A stretch of DNA of 64,000 nucleotides, from positions 1-64,000 of the forward strand of contig JAGDZR010000005.1 in assembly GCA_049115695.1 (NCBI GenBank), in the 5' to 3' direction. This stretch comes from JAGDZR01 sp049115695. GTDB taxonomy: Bacteria > Bacteroidota > Bacteroidia > Cytophagales > Cyclobacteriaceae. Both the position numbers and the translations under genes were made by a program. The notes under the pieces were generated by a model. The model saw only the letters and a program-made list of their open reading frames with translations. It had not been told where the DNA came from and searched no databases. Shown here in pieces: positions 16,901 through 25,990 of the stretch (positions are counted from its first letter, which is position 1; every line of letters starts with the position of its first letter).

Positions 16901-18331
16901 ATGAAATTAGATAAAGCAATATCAGGGATAATTATGGGGTTGCTCATTTCACTCTCCGTTGAGGCTCAAAATTTAGAATCTGAGATGTTATTCCCAGACA
17001 CACTCCGAAGCGCTCAGGATACGTTCTACATAAATAGCCCAAAGTTCAGCAATATATGGAGTCACCCAATTTCTAAAGAGGACACCTTAAATCTTGGGAC
17101 AAGTGGATACAACGGAGTTTATATGACAATTTGGACGGATTTAGATACAATCAATATTCCCCATGTTAATTTTCCTTATCGACAATTAGTTAAAATCCCA
17201 ATAACCTCCAAGACAGATACAGCACTTTGTATTCTAAGGTTTCAGGCCAGCAATTCGAATTTTAGTGATCAGTATGTGAATGACCATAAAGGGCAAATCA
17301 GTTTTGAAATTCCTGAAGTATATGAACTGGCAAATGTCATTCTCTATCTAAGTAGTTGTTCCGATAGCACGCGTAACCATCCTAACACTGAATATACGAA
17401 ACGACTTGAAAAACACTTTTCTCAATTTAGAGATCATAAACTGATTGAAGTTCTTAATAACAATTGTGCAAGTGGTAATTTTTGGTCTATGTACTATGGG
17501 TTTAGAGAGAATAGCATCTGTTTTGAATTAAATAGGAATGAACTCAATTACACAACAAGATATAAGAACGTCTTTTGGGATGAAAGCGGAATATTTGGTG
17601 GGCAATTCCGGAATCTATTATACCTAGTACAGGATTTTGTCAATAGCTCCGACTTCCGAGAATTTTACAAACAGAATGCCGATTATTATGAGGATTTGGA
17701 GACAAGACAATCAGAACTTCTTCCAGTTGGCCAAATGTGGGAATGGCTCGAAAATGAATTTCCTCAAAGAATGGACTCATACAGAATAATCTTTTCATCA
17801 CTTATAGAAGGATCTCATTCCACACAAAAATTCTACAAGGGATTCTTTGGAGAACCTGAATTTCAAGAAAATATCATGTTCATAAATTCTCCAGAAAGTA
17901 TCGACATGAATGATGGGTATTCTGAGACTTTAAAGGAAGGACTAATGTCTGGAATAGTATTTACGGAAATTGATCATAACTATGTGAATCCTGCAAGTGA
18001 TGAAAGAATTAATGAAATCAAGAGTTTAATTGATGATAAAGATTTTTGGGCAACTAAGGAAGTTCAGGAGAACTATCGAAGTGAATATGCAATTTTTAAC
18101 GAATATATGACGCATTCTCTCTTTTGTTTATATGTAATGGAGGTGTATGATAAAGATCTTTCCGCGCAAATAATTGAAAAGCGAATTAACCTGATGAATA
18201 GAAGAGGATTTATGAAATTTAGAGAATTCAACAACATCTTAACCAACTTGAAGATGAATGAAAATGAATCAGTTTACGAGTCCTACTCCATGTTAATAGA
18301 AAGCATGAACCTAATCAAGAAGGGTAAATGA
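16901..18331 (+). CDS. secreted DUF4932-like protein, putative inactive metallopeptidase
   Basis: 476 residues with a signal peptide (MKLDKAISGIIMGLLISLSVEAQ). The central and C-terminal parts (YGFRENSICFELNRNEL, GSHSTQKFYKGFFGEPEFQ, TEIDHNYVNPASDERI, NEYMTHSLFCLYVM) resemble DUF4932, a family with a zincin-like helix. Where a zincin has HExxH this protein has TEIDH (about residues 355-359), so the first zinc-binding His is missing; inactivity is inference. Low similarity to other genes here and AT-rich codon use suggest acquired DNA. Family assignment is from memory of motifs and moderate in certainty. Confidence 0.55.
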   Translation: MKLDKAISGIIMGLLISLSVEAQNLESEMLFPDTLRSAQDTFYINSPKFSNIWSHPISKEDTLNLGTSGYNGVYMTIWTDLDTINIPHVNFPYRQLVKIPITSKTDTALCILRFQASNSNFSDQYVNDHKGQISFEIPEVYELANVILYLSSCSDSTRNHPNTEYTKRLEKHFSQFRDHKLIEVLNNNCASGNFWSMYYGFRENSICFELNRNELNYTTRYKNVFWDESGIFGGQFRNLLYLVQDFVNSSDFREFYKQNADYYEDLETRQSELLPVGQMWEWLENEFPQRMDSYRIIFSSLIEGSHSTQKFYKGFFGEPEFQENIMFINSPESIDMNDGYSETLKEGLMSGIVFTEIDHNYVNPASDERINEIKSLIDDKDFWATKEVQENYRSEYAIFNEYMTHSLFCLYVMEVYDKDLSAQIIEKRINLMNRRGFMKFREFNNILTNLKMNENESVYESYSMLIESMNLIKKGK

Positions 18332-18511
18332 AGGACTTTGAAATCTTCATATGAAATTCAAGAAATTAGATGGCTGAATTCTCAACCTGCCAGAATGGAT
18401 AGACATAGTATGGGAACATTTATCCTGATTTAAACAGAAACAATAAGGCAGAACCTTTATTGTTCTTGTCATGGAGATTTGGTTTCCGAGTGCTTGCCCC
18501 TCTTGAAAAAT
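18332..18511. other. intergenic, nothing recognised
   Basis: No ORF with plausible start and composition, no repeat and no promoter seen in this stretch after the DUF4932 gene. Confidence 0.5.
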
Positions 18512-18548
18512 AAAAAGCGAGTACCTCCATATGAGATACCCGCTTTTT
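18512..18548. terminator. hairpin terminator
   Basis: Arms AAAAAGCGAGTACCTC and GAGATACCCGCTTTTT pair with one mismatch and a G-T pair; flanked by A- and T-runs, so it can act in both directions. Most likely ends the DUF4932 transcript. Confidence 0.75.
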
Positions 18549-18785
18549 TAATGCTACCCGTTGCAGGTAGTATTTACTAGTCACCAACTGGATGCAAAGA
18601 TGGAGTCAGTTGATTTAATTTCTATGAGGGGATATTCTTAAGTTCATGTAGGTAAATGACTTAATTTTTCTACTCAGATGATTTGCCAGCATTATCAATG
18701 AATTTGAACTATTCTAAGGTGGCTTGTTTCATAACGCCTATTCTGTGTATTTTTACTAAGGTCAAAACTCAAAATCTCAAACATC

Positions 18786-18857
18786 ATGAAACTTTCACAT
18801 AAAACTCAAGTAGTCTTTACCATAGAGGTAGAAACCCTATCGCATAAAAAAAGCTGA
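18786..18857 (+). CDS. possible 23-residue peptide gene
   Basis: ATG at 18786, reading MKLSHKTQVVFTIEVETL and ending SHKKS. It is followed at once by a strong terminator whose stem overlaps its stop codon, and a TTG lies about 60 bases upstream at a region with TA-rich sequence. A short transcript with its own terminator is therefore likely; whether the peptide or the RNA is the product is unknown. No leader-peptide family recognised. Confidence 0.3.
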   Translation: MKLSHKTQVVFTIEVETLSHKKS

Positions 18858-18878
18858 ACCTTGTTCGGAGGTTCAGCT
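18852..18878 (+). terminator. hairpin terminator of a short transcript
   Basis: Arms AGCTGAACC / GGTTCAGCT with a 9-base loop, preceded by seven A and followed by CACTTTTT. Nothing but the 23-codon ORF lies between it and the previous terminator. Confidence 0.7.
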
Positions 18879-19014
18879 CACTTTTTAAAACATTAAAATA
18901 TAAAGAGGATAATAGTAGCGAAGTAAGGGTTTGCTCAACTAAAGGAATTGTAAAAAAGGGGGAAAACCGGAAATTGTAAGAAAACACAATGGGTTCCCGA
19001 CAAAGTCTTGCCTT

Positions 19015-19647
19015 ATGGTAAAATGGAGTTTGATCATAGCATTTGTGGGTGCTGTAATAGCGTTCAACTATTATTTACTGCCAAGTCTGCAGGGTAATAA
19101 GGGTTTAAAGATCACTATTGTGTTCTTCGCCCATTCATTGCCTTTACTCCTGGTGTATATCTTTTTTCATGACAGTCCAAAGACGCTGTTGTGGCTCAGT
19201 GCTGGGGTATTGGTGTTTAATGCGATTATGGTGATCCACACTTTATCACAACGAAAATCAGTGGAGTCAAATAGATCAACAACACAGGTAGATAAACAGG
19301 AACTCTATCAGACGTTTGACAATGTTCACGAATGGATGCTCAAGGAGCGCATGTTCCTAACCGGGACGGTAAAGTTGTCTGATGTTTCGAAAGCATTAAG
19401 GGTTTCCGAAAAGATGATCAGTACAAGCGTGAATGAATGTGCTGAGGAGAATTTTAACACTTACGTCAATCGACTTAGAATCATGGAGGCCCAAAAGATG
19501 CTGCAAGATGAGTCCTATGATCATTGGACAATTGATGGCATTGCTGAGAGTGTAGGGTTTAGCAACAAAGTTTCATTCTATCGTTCCTTCAAGAAGATAG
19601 TGGGGTGTTCACCCAATGAATTCAAAAGAAATCTCCAAAACAATTAG
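19015..19647 (+). CDS. membrane-anchored AraC-family transcriptional regulator
   Basis: 210 residues. Two or three N-terminal membrane segments (about 5-80), then an AraC-type double helix-turn-helix (about 105-208): VSEKMISTSVNECA, NTYVNRLRIMEAQKML, TIDGIAESVGFSNKVSFYRSFKKIVGCSPNEFKR. Membrane-tethered AraC proteins of this build are common in Bacteroidetes; the N-terminus here is too short for the usual 7TM sensor, so the signal input is unclear. Start at the ATG 19015. The gene precedes a second AraC regulator by about 145 bases. Confidence 0.85.
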   Translation: MVKWSLIIAFVGAVIAFNYYLLPSLQGNKGLKITIVFFAHSLPLLLVYIFFHDSPKTLLWLSAGVLVFNAIMVIHTLSQRKSVESNRSTTQVDKQELYQTFDNVHEWMLKERMFLTGTVKLSDVSKALRVSEKMISTSVNECAEENFNTYVNRLRIMEAQKMLQDESYDHWTIDGIAESVGFSNKVSFYRSFKKIVGCSPNEFKRNLQNN

Positions 19648-19792
19648 ATCGATCTATCCCCTTATCGGTAATTATACAAGACTGTAAAAAATCCCGATTG
19701 TTTAGTAAAGAATCCTGATTATTAACTTCCTGGGACCTTTTTTTATAGTCGTAAGGTAGGGGGTTGCGTGTTATAGTACAAAGGCAAAAAGC

Positions 19793-20563
19793 ATGTACTA
19801 TAACAAACTCAACTCAACAGTTCAGTCTGAGATTGTCAAGTACATTTGGGAACTCAAAATAAAGAAAGGTGAAGGAGAGTCAGGGATATATACTATTCCG
19901 GACAACTACGGGGAATTGATCCTGAATGTAGGTGATGAGATCACTGTAACAACACTTTCGTCAAATCGAAAGATTATTGTCAGCACAGGAGATATTGTCC
20001 TGGGAAATTTACGTAGCAAGGGTATCCATCTCCAATGCGAAGGAGATATGATCATGACCGGAATTAAGATTAAACCGGGCTATGTAAACTTCATCAATAC
20101 TTATGATACGCCCTTTGTTCGGGACTCATTTGTGAAACTTGATGCCGTGGGTCCTTACAAGGCTGGCAGAGAAGTTTTATTTGAATACCTGACCTATGAT
20201 CAGGATAAACAGCAACCTGATCATTTGCTACAGGAAGCGATGGGTTTTATAAAGGAAAGTCATGGGGAAATAAAGGTGATGGATCTGTATGAGCCATTAG
20301 GAATAGGGAAATCAACCCTGGAGCATAAATTTGTGAAAGACCTCAGCATTACGCCAAAGGAATTTTGCAAGATTGAAAAGCTCAAGCGCTTTCTATACAA
20401 TTATCATCAGTATCAGTCGATCTACAATTTAACGCAACTCGCAATGATGTCTGGTTATTATGATCAGTCTCATTTTATCAAGGACTTTCGATATTTCATG
20501 GATATGACTCCATCCAAATTTCTCAAAGTACACAATGCGCAATTGGAAATACTGGTGGGTTAA
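19793..20563 (+). CDS. AraC-family transcriptional regulator with cupin-like N-terminus
   Basis: 256 residues, soluble. N-terminal ~150 residues resemble the ligand-sensing part of AraC proteins (short beta strands: SGIYTIPDNYGELILNVGD, VNFINTYDTPFVRDSF). C-terminal HTH_AraC (about 160-250) ends YYDQSHFIKDFRYFMDMTPSKFLK, the typical second helix-turn-helix with F-x-k-x-x-G replaced by DMTP. Its targets are unknown; the SusCD locus begins about 0.5 kb downstream on the other strand, a plausible but unproved target. Confidence 0.85.
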   Translation: MYYNKLNSTVQSEIVKYIWELKIKKGEGESGIYTIPDNYGELILNVGDEITVTTLSSNRKIIVSTGDIVLGNLRSKGIHLQCEGDMIMTGIKIKPGYVNFINTYDTPFVRDSFVKLDAVGPYKAGREVLFEYLTYDQDKQQPDHLLQEAMGFIKESHGEIKVMDLYEPLGIGKSTLEHKFVKDLSITPKEFCKIEKLKRFLYNYHQYQSIYNLTQLAMMSGYYDQSHFIKDFRYFMDMTPSKFLKVHNAQLEILVG

Positions 20564-20618
20564 TCTCAAACTAAATCAAAGTCGGTGGTGTGATCCAAAG
20601 CAATCCAAAACAACTTTG

Positions 20619-20652
20619 AAGCCGGAGGAACTTAGTTCTTTCGGCTTTTTTA
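20619..20652 (+). terminator. hairpin terminator after the AraC gene
   Basis: Arms AAGCCGGAGGAAC / GTTCTTTCGGCTT (one internal mismatch) with a TTA loop, then TTTTTT. Confidence 0.8.
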
Positions 20653-21055
20653 TGAGCTCTGTTAATTTCTTAGAGATTTAAGAAGTCCTTTAATGGGATC
20701 AATCCGAAAACTTGTGGGCACAATGGAAATAGTACAAATTCTTACTTCCCATTAATTTTCATACTATCGTAAGCTTATGAAAAGTATCGAACTGCGGGTG
20801 GATCATCCAAGGCCAGTGTGAATCATTTTGAATATAAGAAATAGATATTCTGACATTTACGCGATTATTCAAAATGATTTTTGGCGTTGGTCTCTTTTTC
20901 TTTTGCGAGTTTTGGAGAAGCAAAAGAAAATGCGGAAGTATGCAGCAAATAAATCCCCATATTTGGTTCATGAAAGCTTGATAGAGTTCATTCTCCCCAC
21001 TAAAATATTGCTTGATCCCTTTAATGCTGGCTTGCTAGGAGGGAGGGCAAAAAAA
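20653..21055. other. intergenic, no gene supported
   Basis: An open frame at 20828-21097 exists, but its composition is not protein-like, it runs through the SusD terminator and has no promoter, so it is not called. No repeat seen. Confidence 0.5.
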
Positions 21056-21080
21056 GAAGCTGCCTCATTGAGACAGCTTC
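21056..21080 (-). terminator. terminator of the susC-susD operon
   Basis: Arms GAAGCTGCCTC / GAGACAGCTTC around ATT; on the minus strand it is followed by seven U. It lies 25 bases after the susD-like stop codon. Confidence 0.85.
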
Positions 21081-21104
21081 CATATTTGAGTTTTTGACTG
21101 GTTC

Positions 21105-22610
21105 TTAGTTACTAAAAAGCCATAAGTCATCGAATATCGTCACGTCTGTGGGTGTATTCGAAGGATTGGTATTAATAGACTCCTGTGGATACAGTACTCT
21201 CTTAATGAATCCTGATGCTACTGGAGCGCCAGCATTATCTCGAGGGATTTCTAACCAGCTTGGAAACTGATGGTCGTGTCTACGCACATCCACCCAAGAT
21301 TCTCCATTCATACAGACCATCGCAGTATGCTTCTGTGTCATGATTTTTTCCATGGTCACAGTTGCTCCTGTTTCTGCAGCATAGGTGCTCAGGTATGTTG
21401 CAATCTGATCCGTATAGGCTGTAACATCTCCACCATCTCCTGTGATGGTTTCGATTGCAGCAGGTGTGATCAGATTCATATGAGCGGAAATGGCTGCATT
21501 GAGCGCTGTTGCTGCCGCATCAGCATTGCCAAGTCTCATTTCTGCCTCTGCTTCGATATATAGTAACTCAAAGTGAGTCACGATAGGTTGTCTGGAGTCA
21601 GGCTTACCGTAGTATCCACGAGGACCGATTGGCGAATAACTGGCATTGTCAGTACCAAACCCGTTTTGCTTACCAATGTATCCAAGAAAATCTCCATCAA
21701 AATTGAAATCATTCCAGATGGCAATTTTCCTAGGGTCATTGGTTGCATCCAATGCCGCAATGAAGTTCTCTGAGGCAATGATCTGATTGTTTTCGAACAT
21801 GTCGTAGAACCCGTTCTGATAATTACCTATTCCTGAATAAGGATAGGTAAGATCAGCCCCAGCTTCAGTAAAGCCCGCCGCTTTGGCATTAGCCACCGCA
21901 GAGAGCGCCGCAGTGGCAGAACCCGCAGGGTCCTTGATACTCATATGATTGGCATATCTGGCTTGAAGCGCATAAGCTACACCTAACCATTTCTGGGCAT
22001 CTCCACCCATCCATATGTCAGATGCAGCCAGATTGCCACCACCAGCAGGAGTTCTCTGTAAATTGGTTACGGCCTCTGACAGCAGGTCATCAATAGCCTG
22101 ATATACCTGTTCCTGAGTGTCAAATGCTGGATATCGATTTTCGGCACCCTGAAGTGCCTCACTCCACGGTAAGTCACCGTAAAAGCTGGTCAGTGATCCA
22201 AGCCCTACAGCTGTAATCACTTGTGCTGCTCCTACATGCGTCCAATCCTCAGACTCAGTACCACTTTGAACCACTGTCTGTAAATCCAGGAACCCATCAT
22301 ACCAAATGCCCCAAAGTGCATCTGGATTTCTCAGGACATACTGATCGTAATTTACCCCAGATGCATGATTTCCTGCAAAAGCTTGTGTCCACAACCCAGC
22401 CCACATGTCCCAGTCGCTACCATTCGTGAATCGGCCATATTTAAATAACACATTGTCTGCCCCATGCGCAAATATCAAGTCGATATTGGCTTCAGTGGGA
22501 TTGTTCGGATCTTTATTGAGATCATCAAAAGCGGTCTCACATGCGAATGGCACAACAGCCAACACGATGAGCATCACTAGTGAAAGTTTTATGTTCATTA
22601 ATTTTTTCAT
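21105..22610 (-). CDS. SusD/RagB-family nutrient-binding outer-membrane lipoprotein
   Basis: 501 residues. Lipobox VVPFAC at about residue 24 directs it to the outer membrane. The N-terminal FDDLNKDPNNPT and the aromatic-rich WDMWAGLWTQAFAG, WGIWYDGFLDLQ are typical of the SusD-like type 2 group (PF12771-like). It should cap the SusC-type receptor encoded just upstream (12-base gap) and capture substrate. No glycoside hydrolase is adjacent, and this SusD group is often tied to peptides or unknown nutrients, so a sugar substrate should not be assumed. Confidence 0.92.
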   Translation of the reverse strand: MKKLMNIKLSLVMLIVLAVVPFACETAFDDLNKDPNNPTEANIDLIFAHGADNVLFKYGRFTNGSDWDMWAGLWTQAFAGNHASGVNYDQYVLRNPDALWGIWYDGFLDLQTVVQSGTESEDWTHVGAAQVITAVGLGSLTSFYGDLPWSEALQGAENRYPAFDTQEQVYQAIDDLLSEAVTNLQRTPAGGGNLAASDIWMGGDAQKWLGVAYALQARYANHMSIKDPAGSATAALSAVANAKAAGFTEAGADLTYPYSGIGNYQNGFYDMFENNQIIASENFIAALDATNDPRKIAIWNDFNFDGDFLGYIGKQNGFGTDNASYSPIGPRGYYGKPDSRQPIVTHFELLYIEAEAEMRLGNADAAATALNAAISAHMNLITPAAIETITGDGGDVTAYTDQIATYLSTYAAETGATVTMEKIMTQKHTAMVCMNGESWVDVRRHDHQFPSWLEIPRDNAGAPVASGFIKRVLYPQESINTNPSNTPTDVTIFDDLWLFSN

Positions 22611-22622
22611 CTTATATGCTAT

Positions 22623-25600
22623 TTAGAATTTAACATTTAGAGAAGCACCAAAGCTTTTTGTTCCCGGAGCACCGATCAAGTCGATTCCCTGAACATTGTT
22701 CGCGCCGAAGGCATTGACCTCAGGATCCACTCCACTGTATTCTGTCTTTAGCCAAAGGTTTCTTCCGAGTAGTGAAATGTCAACACTTCTGAAAAATCCA
22801 TCACCAAGCAATGAAGTAGGGAGTGAATAAGTCAAGCTTAAGGTCCTAAGCCTTAACCATGACGCATCTTCAATGTGTGCTTCATCAACGAAAGAGTTTA
22901 ATCCATGATAGTAGGTATTGTCAAGCGGGGCAGCAATATCGCTCTGCTGTCCTGTGCTTTCAATAATTCCATCAAATACTCTTGTAGCGTTGCTGCTCTC
23001 ACTATTTGCATCATAGAAACGTTCTTCCGTGGTTTTACTCATACCAGAATACACCCAGAAAGCTTCAGAGTCATTGAGGATTTCTCCTCCTTGTCTGATT
23101 TCAAGCGTGGCATCTAGTCTGATTCCTTTGAATCCAAATGAATTGTTGATACCCATGATGAAATCAGGATTGGGATCACCCAAAACTATGTTTTCATCAC
23201 CTAGCTGCGGATAACCGTCATCATCAAGCAAAAGAACCCCACTATCATTTCTCTTATATCCAGGCCCTACATATGATCCTAGTGGAATACCAGGTCTCGC
23301 AACTATTGTTGCTCCATTCCAATAACTGTAACCCATTACTATCTCCTCTAACCCTTCAGGGACTGATACCACTTCATTGGTGTTCTTTGTGAAGTTGATA
23401 AATCCACTCCAATTGAATTGGCTGGTAACAGACTTAAGGATGTTGTTGTATGACAAGATGGCTTCAATACCCTGGTTTCTTACTTCACCGGCATTCTGTG
23501 CAATGGCACCATAACCAGTTGTTGATGAAAGAGGGACCAAGAGTACCTGATCTTTGGTGTTTCGCTGGTAGTATGTGAAATCTAACCCTATCAGTCCACC
23601 AAATGCTCTTGTTTCAAAACCCACGTCATATGTAGTCGAAATCTCTGGTTTCAACTCGTTGTTGCCTTGTGTTGAAGACACAGAGAAACGAGCAGGTCCA
23701 TTGATGTTAACATTTGTGCCACTTGTTAGGCTCTCTGATGGAGAATTGGCGTAAATGTTTGAAGTAAGGTAAACCGGTGCGTCATTACCGACCTGAGCAA
23801 TGGATGCTTTGATTTTTCCAAACTCTAGTGGTCCACCACTGCCCAGTCGCTCAGAGAATACATACCCAAGGCTCACTGAAGGATAAAAGAATGAATTGTT
23901 GGCGACTGGGAGTGTAGAAGACTTATCGTTTCTTCCTGTTACAGAAACAAATAGTTCGTCATTCCAGCTTAATGCCACTTCACCAAATAGTCCGATGATA
24001 CGCTTTCTTGTGATGGTATTTCTGGCCTGCAGTACAGACGCATTGGAAATATCTCTAAAACCCTGAATAGACAGACCTTCACCGAAAGTATACATACGGT
24101 CATAATTTTTGTCCCAAACATCATTACCAATCATGTAGCTGAGCTCCAAATTACTGCCCAAGTCAGCCTTACCATTCAACATTAAGCTTGATGTAAGATC
24201 TCTACTTGCAATTCGGATTTCATAAAAGTCTCCCGCTTGATTAGTAGAGTTAGGAGAGGAAATCGGTCTCATCAGGTCTTTGTTGTCTGAGTACATGTCG
24301 ACCCCAACTCGATAAGAAAGGCTCAACCAATCGGCAAAGGCGTAGTTGAAATTGAAGTTTCCAATCACCCTGTCCACTGTGCTGGTTTCGGCTTCCTCAT
24401 GTGCAATCCATCTTGGATCTGGAACAAAGTTGCTGAACCATGTTTTTTGCCCGTTTGCAGGGTTTTTCCAGGGGCGATCATCAGAGATGTCCCACATGTT
24501 ATGCCAGTATCCCAGCCCTTGTCCAAATCCATTATTTGCGCCTTCATGAGCCACTCTTGTGGTATTGACAAAACTGGCATATCCACCTACATTGAATTTG
24601 TCAGTGACATCAAATGATCCTTTCAAACTGAAGTTGTACTTTTTGTACGAACTGTTTGGAATGATACCCGTCTGGTCAGTCATACCCAAGGATGAGTAGA
24701 AACTACTCTTTGGTCCTGCATTGGAAACAGAAACATTGGTTCTGGCTGTCCTGCCATCTTGCCAGAAGTTTCTGTAGTTGTCCTCAAAAAGTGGAATTTG
24801 TTGACCTGAAACATCATCAAGTGCGCCATCACCATCAATGTCGGTGGTGGTGCCATCTGGGAAAACCGGATTATCAGCATAAGCTGGTCCCCAACTCCAG
24901 TGTGTCACATTGCTATAAGCACCGTTTCGACCCCTGGTATAAGCGGATTGAAATTCAGGATACTTATTCGGCTTTTCAATAGAGTACGAAGTGGTAAGGT
25001 TAACATTTAGACCTTGTTGAGCACCATTGCCGGATTTCGTTGTGATGAGCACCGCACCATTTACAGCTCGCAATCCATATAGTGCTGTTGCAGCACCACC
25101 TTTCAGAATGGTCATTGTCTCAATGTCTGCAGGGTTGATGTCAGAGACCCTGTTGGATCCGACAGTTTTACCATAATCATTGAAATTAGCTCCATTTAAT
25201 TGCCCATCAGGATCACTGGCATCAGTAGTATTGTCTACCGGAATACCATCCACCACAAAGAGTGGCTGATTGTTTCCTGAAATCGAAGATGCTCCTCTAA
25301 TCAAAATGTTTGAGGAGGCACCTGGAGCACCACCAGCGCTCGTGATTTGGACACCCGCTACTTTGCCATTCATGGCATTGATGAGATTTGTCTCGCTGGA
25401 TTTCATCATAGACTCAGAACTCACATTCTGAGCGGAATATCCCAGCTGATCTTTATCTCTTTCAAGACCAAATGCAGTTACAACGACCTCTTGTAATTGT
25501 TCGACATCCTCTGTCATCGAAACATCAATTACAGATCTGGAGCCAATATTGATCTCCTGAGTTGCCAGTCCAATGAAAGAAAAAATCAAGATGTCTTGTC

Positions 25601-25793
25601 CTTCTTCCAGATTGAGACTGTAATTACCGTCTACGTCAGACGTTACCCCGTTTGAGGTACCTTTTACGATGATAGTCACCCCGGGGACGGACGAACCGTC
25701 GGCCGCTGAGACCACCTTTCCAGAAACCGTACGCTGTGCATAAGCAAACAGTACCAGTCCTGATAAAAACATTGATAAAATCGCTCTTCTCAT
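22623..25793 (-). CDS. SusC/RagA-family TonB-linked outer-membrane transporter
   Basis: About 1056 residues from the ATG at 25791-25793 (MRRAILSMFLSGLVLFAYAQ signal peptide); an in-frame GTG at 25817 would add eight residues. CarboxypepD_reg-like domain (about 25-100, VSGKVVSAADGSSVPGVTI), TonB-box region, plug with DNINPADIETMTILKG-like motif and ALYGLRAVNGAVLITTKSG, then a 22-strand barrel ending in a terminal NVKF. Imports large substrates with the SusD partner, energised by TonB. First gene of the susCD operon; upstream on the same strand is a propeller sensor kinase that may control it. Confidence 0.94.
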   Translation of the reverse strand: MRRAILSMFLSGLVLFAYAQRTVSGKVVSAADGSSVPGVTIIVKGTSNGVTSDVDGNYSLNLEEGQDILIFSFIGLATQEINIGSRSVIDVSMTEDVEQLQEVVVTAFGLERDKDQLGYSAQNVSSESMMKSSETNLINAMNGKVAGVQITSAGGAPGASSNILIRGASSISGNNQPLFVVDGIPVDNTTDASDPDGQLNGANFNDYGKTVGSNRVSDINPADIETMTILKGGAATALYGLRAVNGAVLITTKSGNGAQQGLNVNLTTSYSIEKPNKYPEFQSAYTRGRNGAYSNVTHWSWGPAYADNPVFPDGTTTDIDGDGALDDVSGQQIPLFEDNYRNFWQDGRTARTNVSVSNAGPKSSFYSSLGMTDQTGIIPNSSYKKYNFSLKGSFDVTDKFNVGGYASFVNTTRVAHEGANNGFGQGLGYWHNMWDISDDRPWKNPANGQKTWFSNFVPDPRWIAHEEAETSTVDRVIGNFNFNYAFADWLSLSYRVGVDMYSDNKDLMRPISSPNSTNQAGDFYEIRIASRDLTSSLMLNGKADLGSNLELSYMIGNDVWDKNYDRMYTFGEGLSIQGFRDISNASVLQARNTITRKRIIGLFGEVALSWNDELFVSVTGRNDKSSTLPVANNSFFYPSVSLGYVFSERLGSGGPLEFGKIKASIAQVGNDAPVYLTSNIYANSPSESLTSGTNVNINGPARFSVSSTQGNNELKPEISTTYDVGFETRAFGGLIGLDFTYYQRNTKDQVLLVPLSSTTGYGAIAQNAGEVRNQGIEAILSYNNILKSVTSQFNWSGFINFTKNTNEVVSVPEGLEEIVMGYSYWNGATIVARPGIPLGSYVGPGYKRNDSGVLLLDDDGYPQLGDENIVLGDPNPDFIMGINNSFGFKGIRLDATLEIRQGGEILNDSEAFWVYSGMSKTTEERFYDANSESSNATRVFDGIIESTGQQSDIAAPLDNTYYHGLNSFVDEAHIEDASWLRLRTLSLTYSLPTSLLGDGFFRSVDISLLGRNLWLKTEYSGVDPEVNAFGANNVQGIDLIGAPGTKSFGASLNVKF

Positions 25794-25990
25794 AAATTGG
25801 ATTTTTTGGTTTTTCACGTAGCAATTGTATCAGGATGTTTTTTCAGATAATTGTAAAAAAGAATTGTAAAGGGGGTAAGGGTTGCAATAAACCGAAGTGT
25901 GAATTGCTACATTTCAAACAATCCCATTATTAAATTGGATTATTCGAAAAATATTAAGCCGGAAAGCGTGAAGGTTGCTTAAATGATATT

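Noticed and set aside
10560..19000. Prophage or integrative element in the accessory stretch
   Set aside because: No integrase, capsid, tail, relaxase or transposase gene was found; only the tRNA remnant hints at integration.
20828..21097. 89-codon ORF between the AraC gene and susD
   Set aside because: Low-complexity basic sequence, no promoter, and it runs across the susD terminator.
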